Part shown: piece by piece, positions 63,996 through 64,000 of the stretch | Layout of the letters: every line of letters begins with the position of its first letter | How positions within the stretch are numbered: position 1 is the first letter of the stretch | From: Sweltsa coloradensis | Taxonomy: Eukaryota > Arthropoda > Insecta > Plecoptera > Chloroperlidae | NCBI GenBank assembly: GCA_024449915.1 | Contig: JAMZAV010000294.1 | Location: forward strand, 420,807 to 484,806 | Direction: 5' to 3' | Length of the DNA stretch: 64,000 nt | Notes under the pieces: generated by a model | The model's database searches: none | The model's input: the letters and a program-made list of their open reading frames with translations, nothing else | What the model was told of the DNA's origin: nothing | Made by a program: the position numbers and the translations under genes

Positions 63996-64000
63996 TACCG

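Overview
This is a window of an invertebrate animal nuclear genome: AT-rich, intron-bearing, and crowded with transposons and small inverted-repeat elements. The species cannot be named from it. The very frequent TAGGCCTA-type motif, the Penelope-like and hAT elements and an intron-rich ARHGAP20-like gene fit a non-vertebrate metazoan. No bacterial or organellar sequence, CRISPR array or convincing functional tRNA was seen.

Layout. (1) 0.65-1.24 kb: two minus-strand exons of an unrecognised gene that runs off the left edge. (2) 1.28-14.9 kb: a Penelope-like retroelement (minus strand, GIY-YIG endonuclease and reverse transcriptase) bracketed by inverted copies of its own 5' sequence. It has been interrupted by a hAT-type element (2706-3499, TSD ATTATCAC), by a CTAG-ended repeat (13762-14399) and by a decayed LINE with an RNase H domain (about 4.09-13.12 kb, plus strand). 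The LINE is itself split by a 5.7 kb LTR element (5663-11347, 4-bp TSD GTAG) with about 813-bp LTRs, a gag-like gene and no visible pol. (3) 14.9-19.35 kb: a block of nested palindromes and fold-back elements with a tRNA-like segment. (4) 19.35-26.3 kb: AT-rich intergenic DNA with a SINE-like tRNA relic, a 68-bp hAT-like MITE and two hAT MITEs placed end to end. (5) 26.3-57.1 kb: one large minus-strand gene, an ARHGAP20-like RhoGAP. Thirteen exons were traced. Their splice phases agree throughout and give about 1,094 visible residues, with PH, Ras-association and RhoGAP domains and a tail ending in a PDZ-ligand-like ESYV. The junction after exon 4 is uncertain and the first exon(s) were not found. 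(6) 57.1-64 kb: probable 5' intron or upstream sequence with CRE-type sites, CTAG-ended repeats and inverted-repeat elements.

How it fits together. The host content is a single signalling gene: a GTPase-activating protein for Rho-family GTPases with lipid/protein (PH) and Ras/Rap (RA) input domains and a motif-rich tail. Its introns have been colonised by at least four unrelated hAT-like non-autonomous families (28.3, 31.2, 33.0 and 35.2 kb) plus a longer one at 38.7 kb, most with exact 8-bp target duplications. A candidate alternative first exon (45300-45541) would splice in phase to the end of the PH domain and give a protein without most of it. All exon and element boundaries are read by eye from splice signals, frame and flanking repeats; none has been checked by transcripts or database search.
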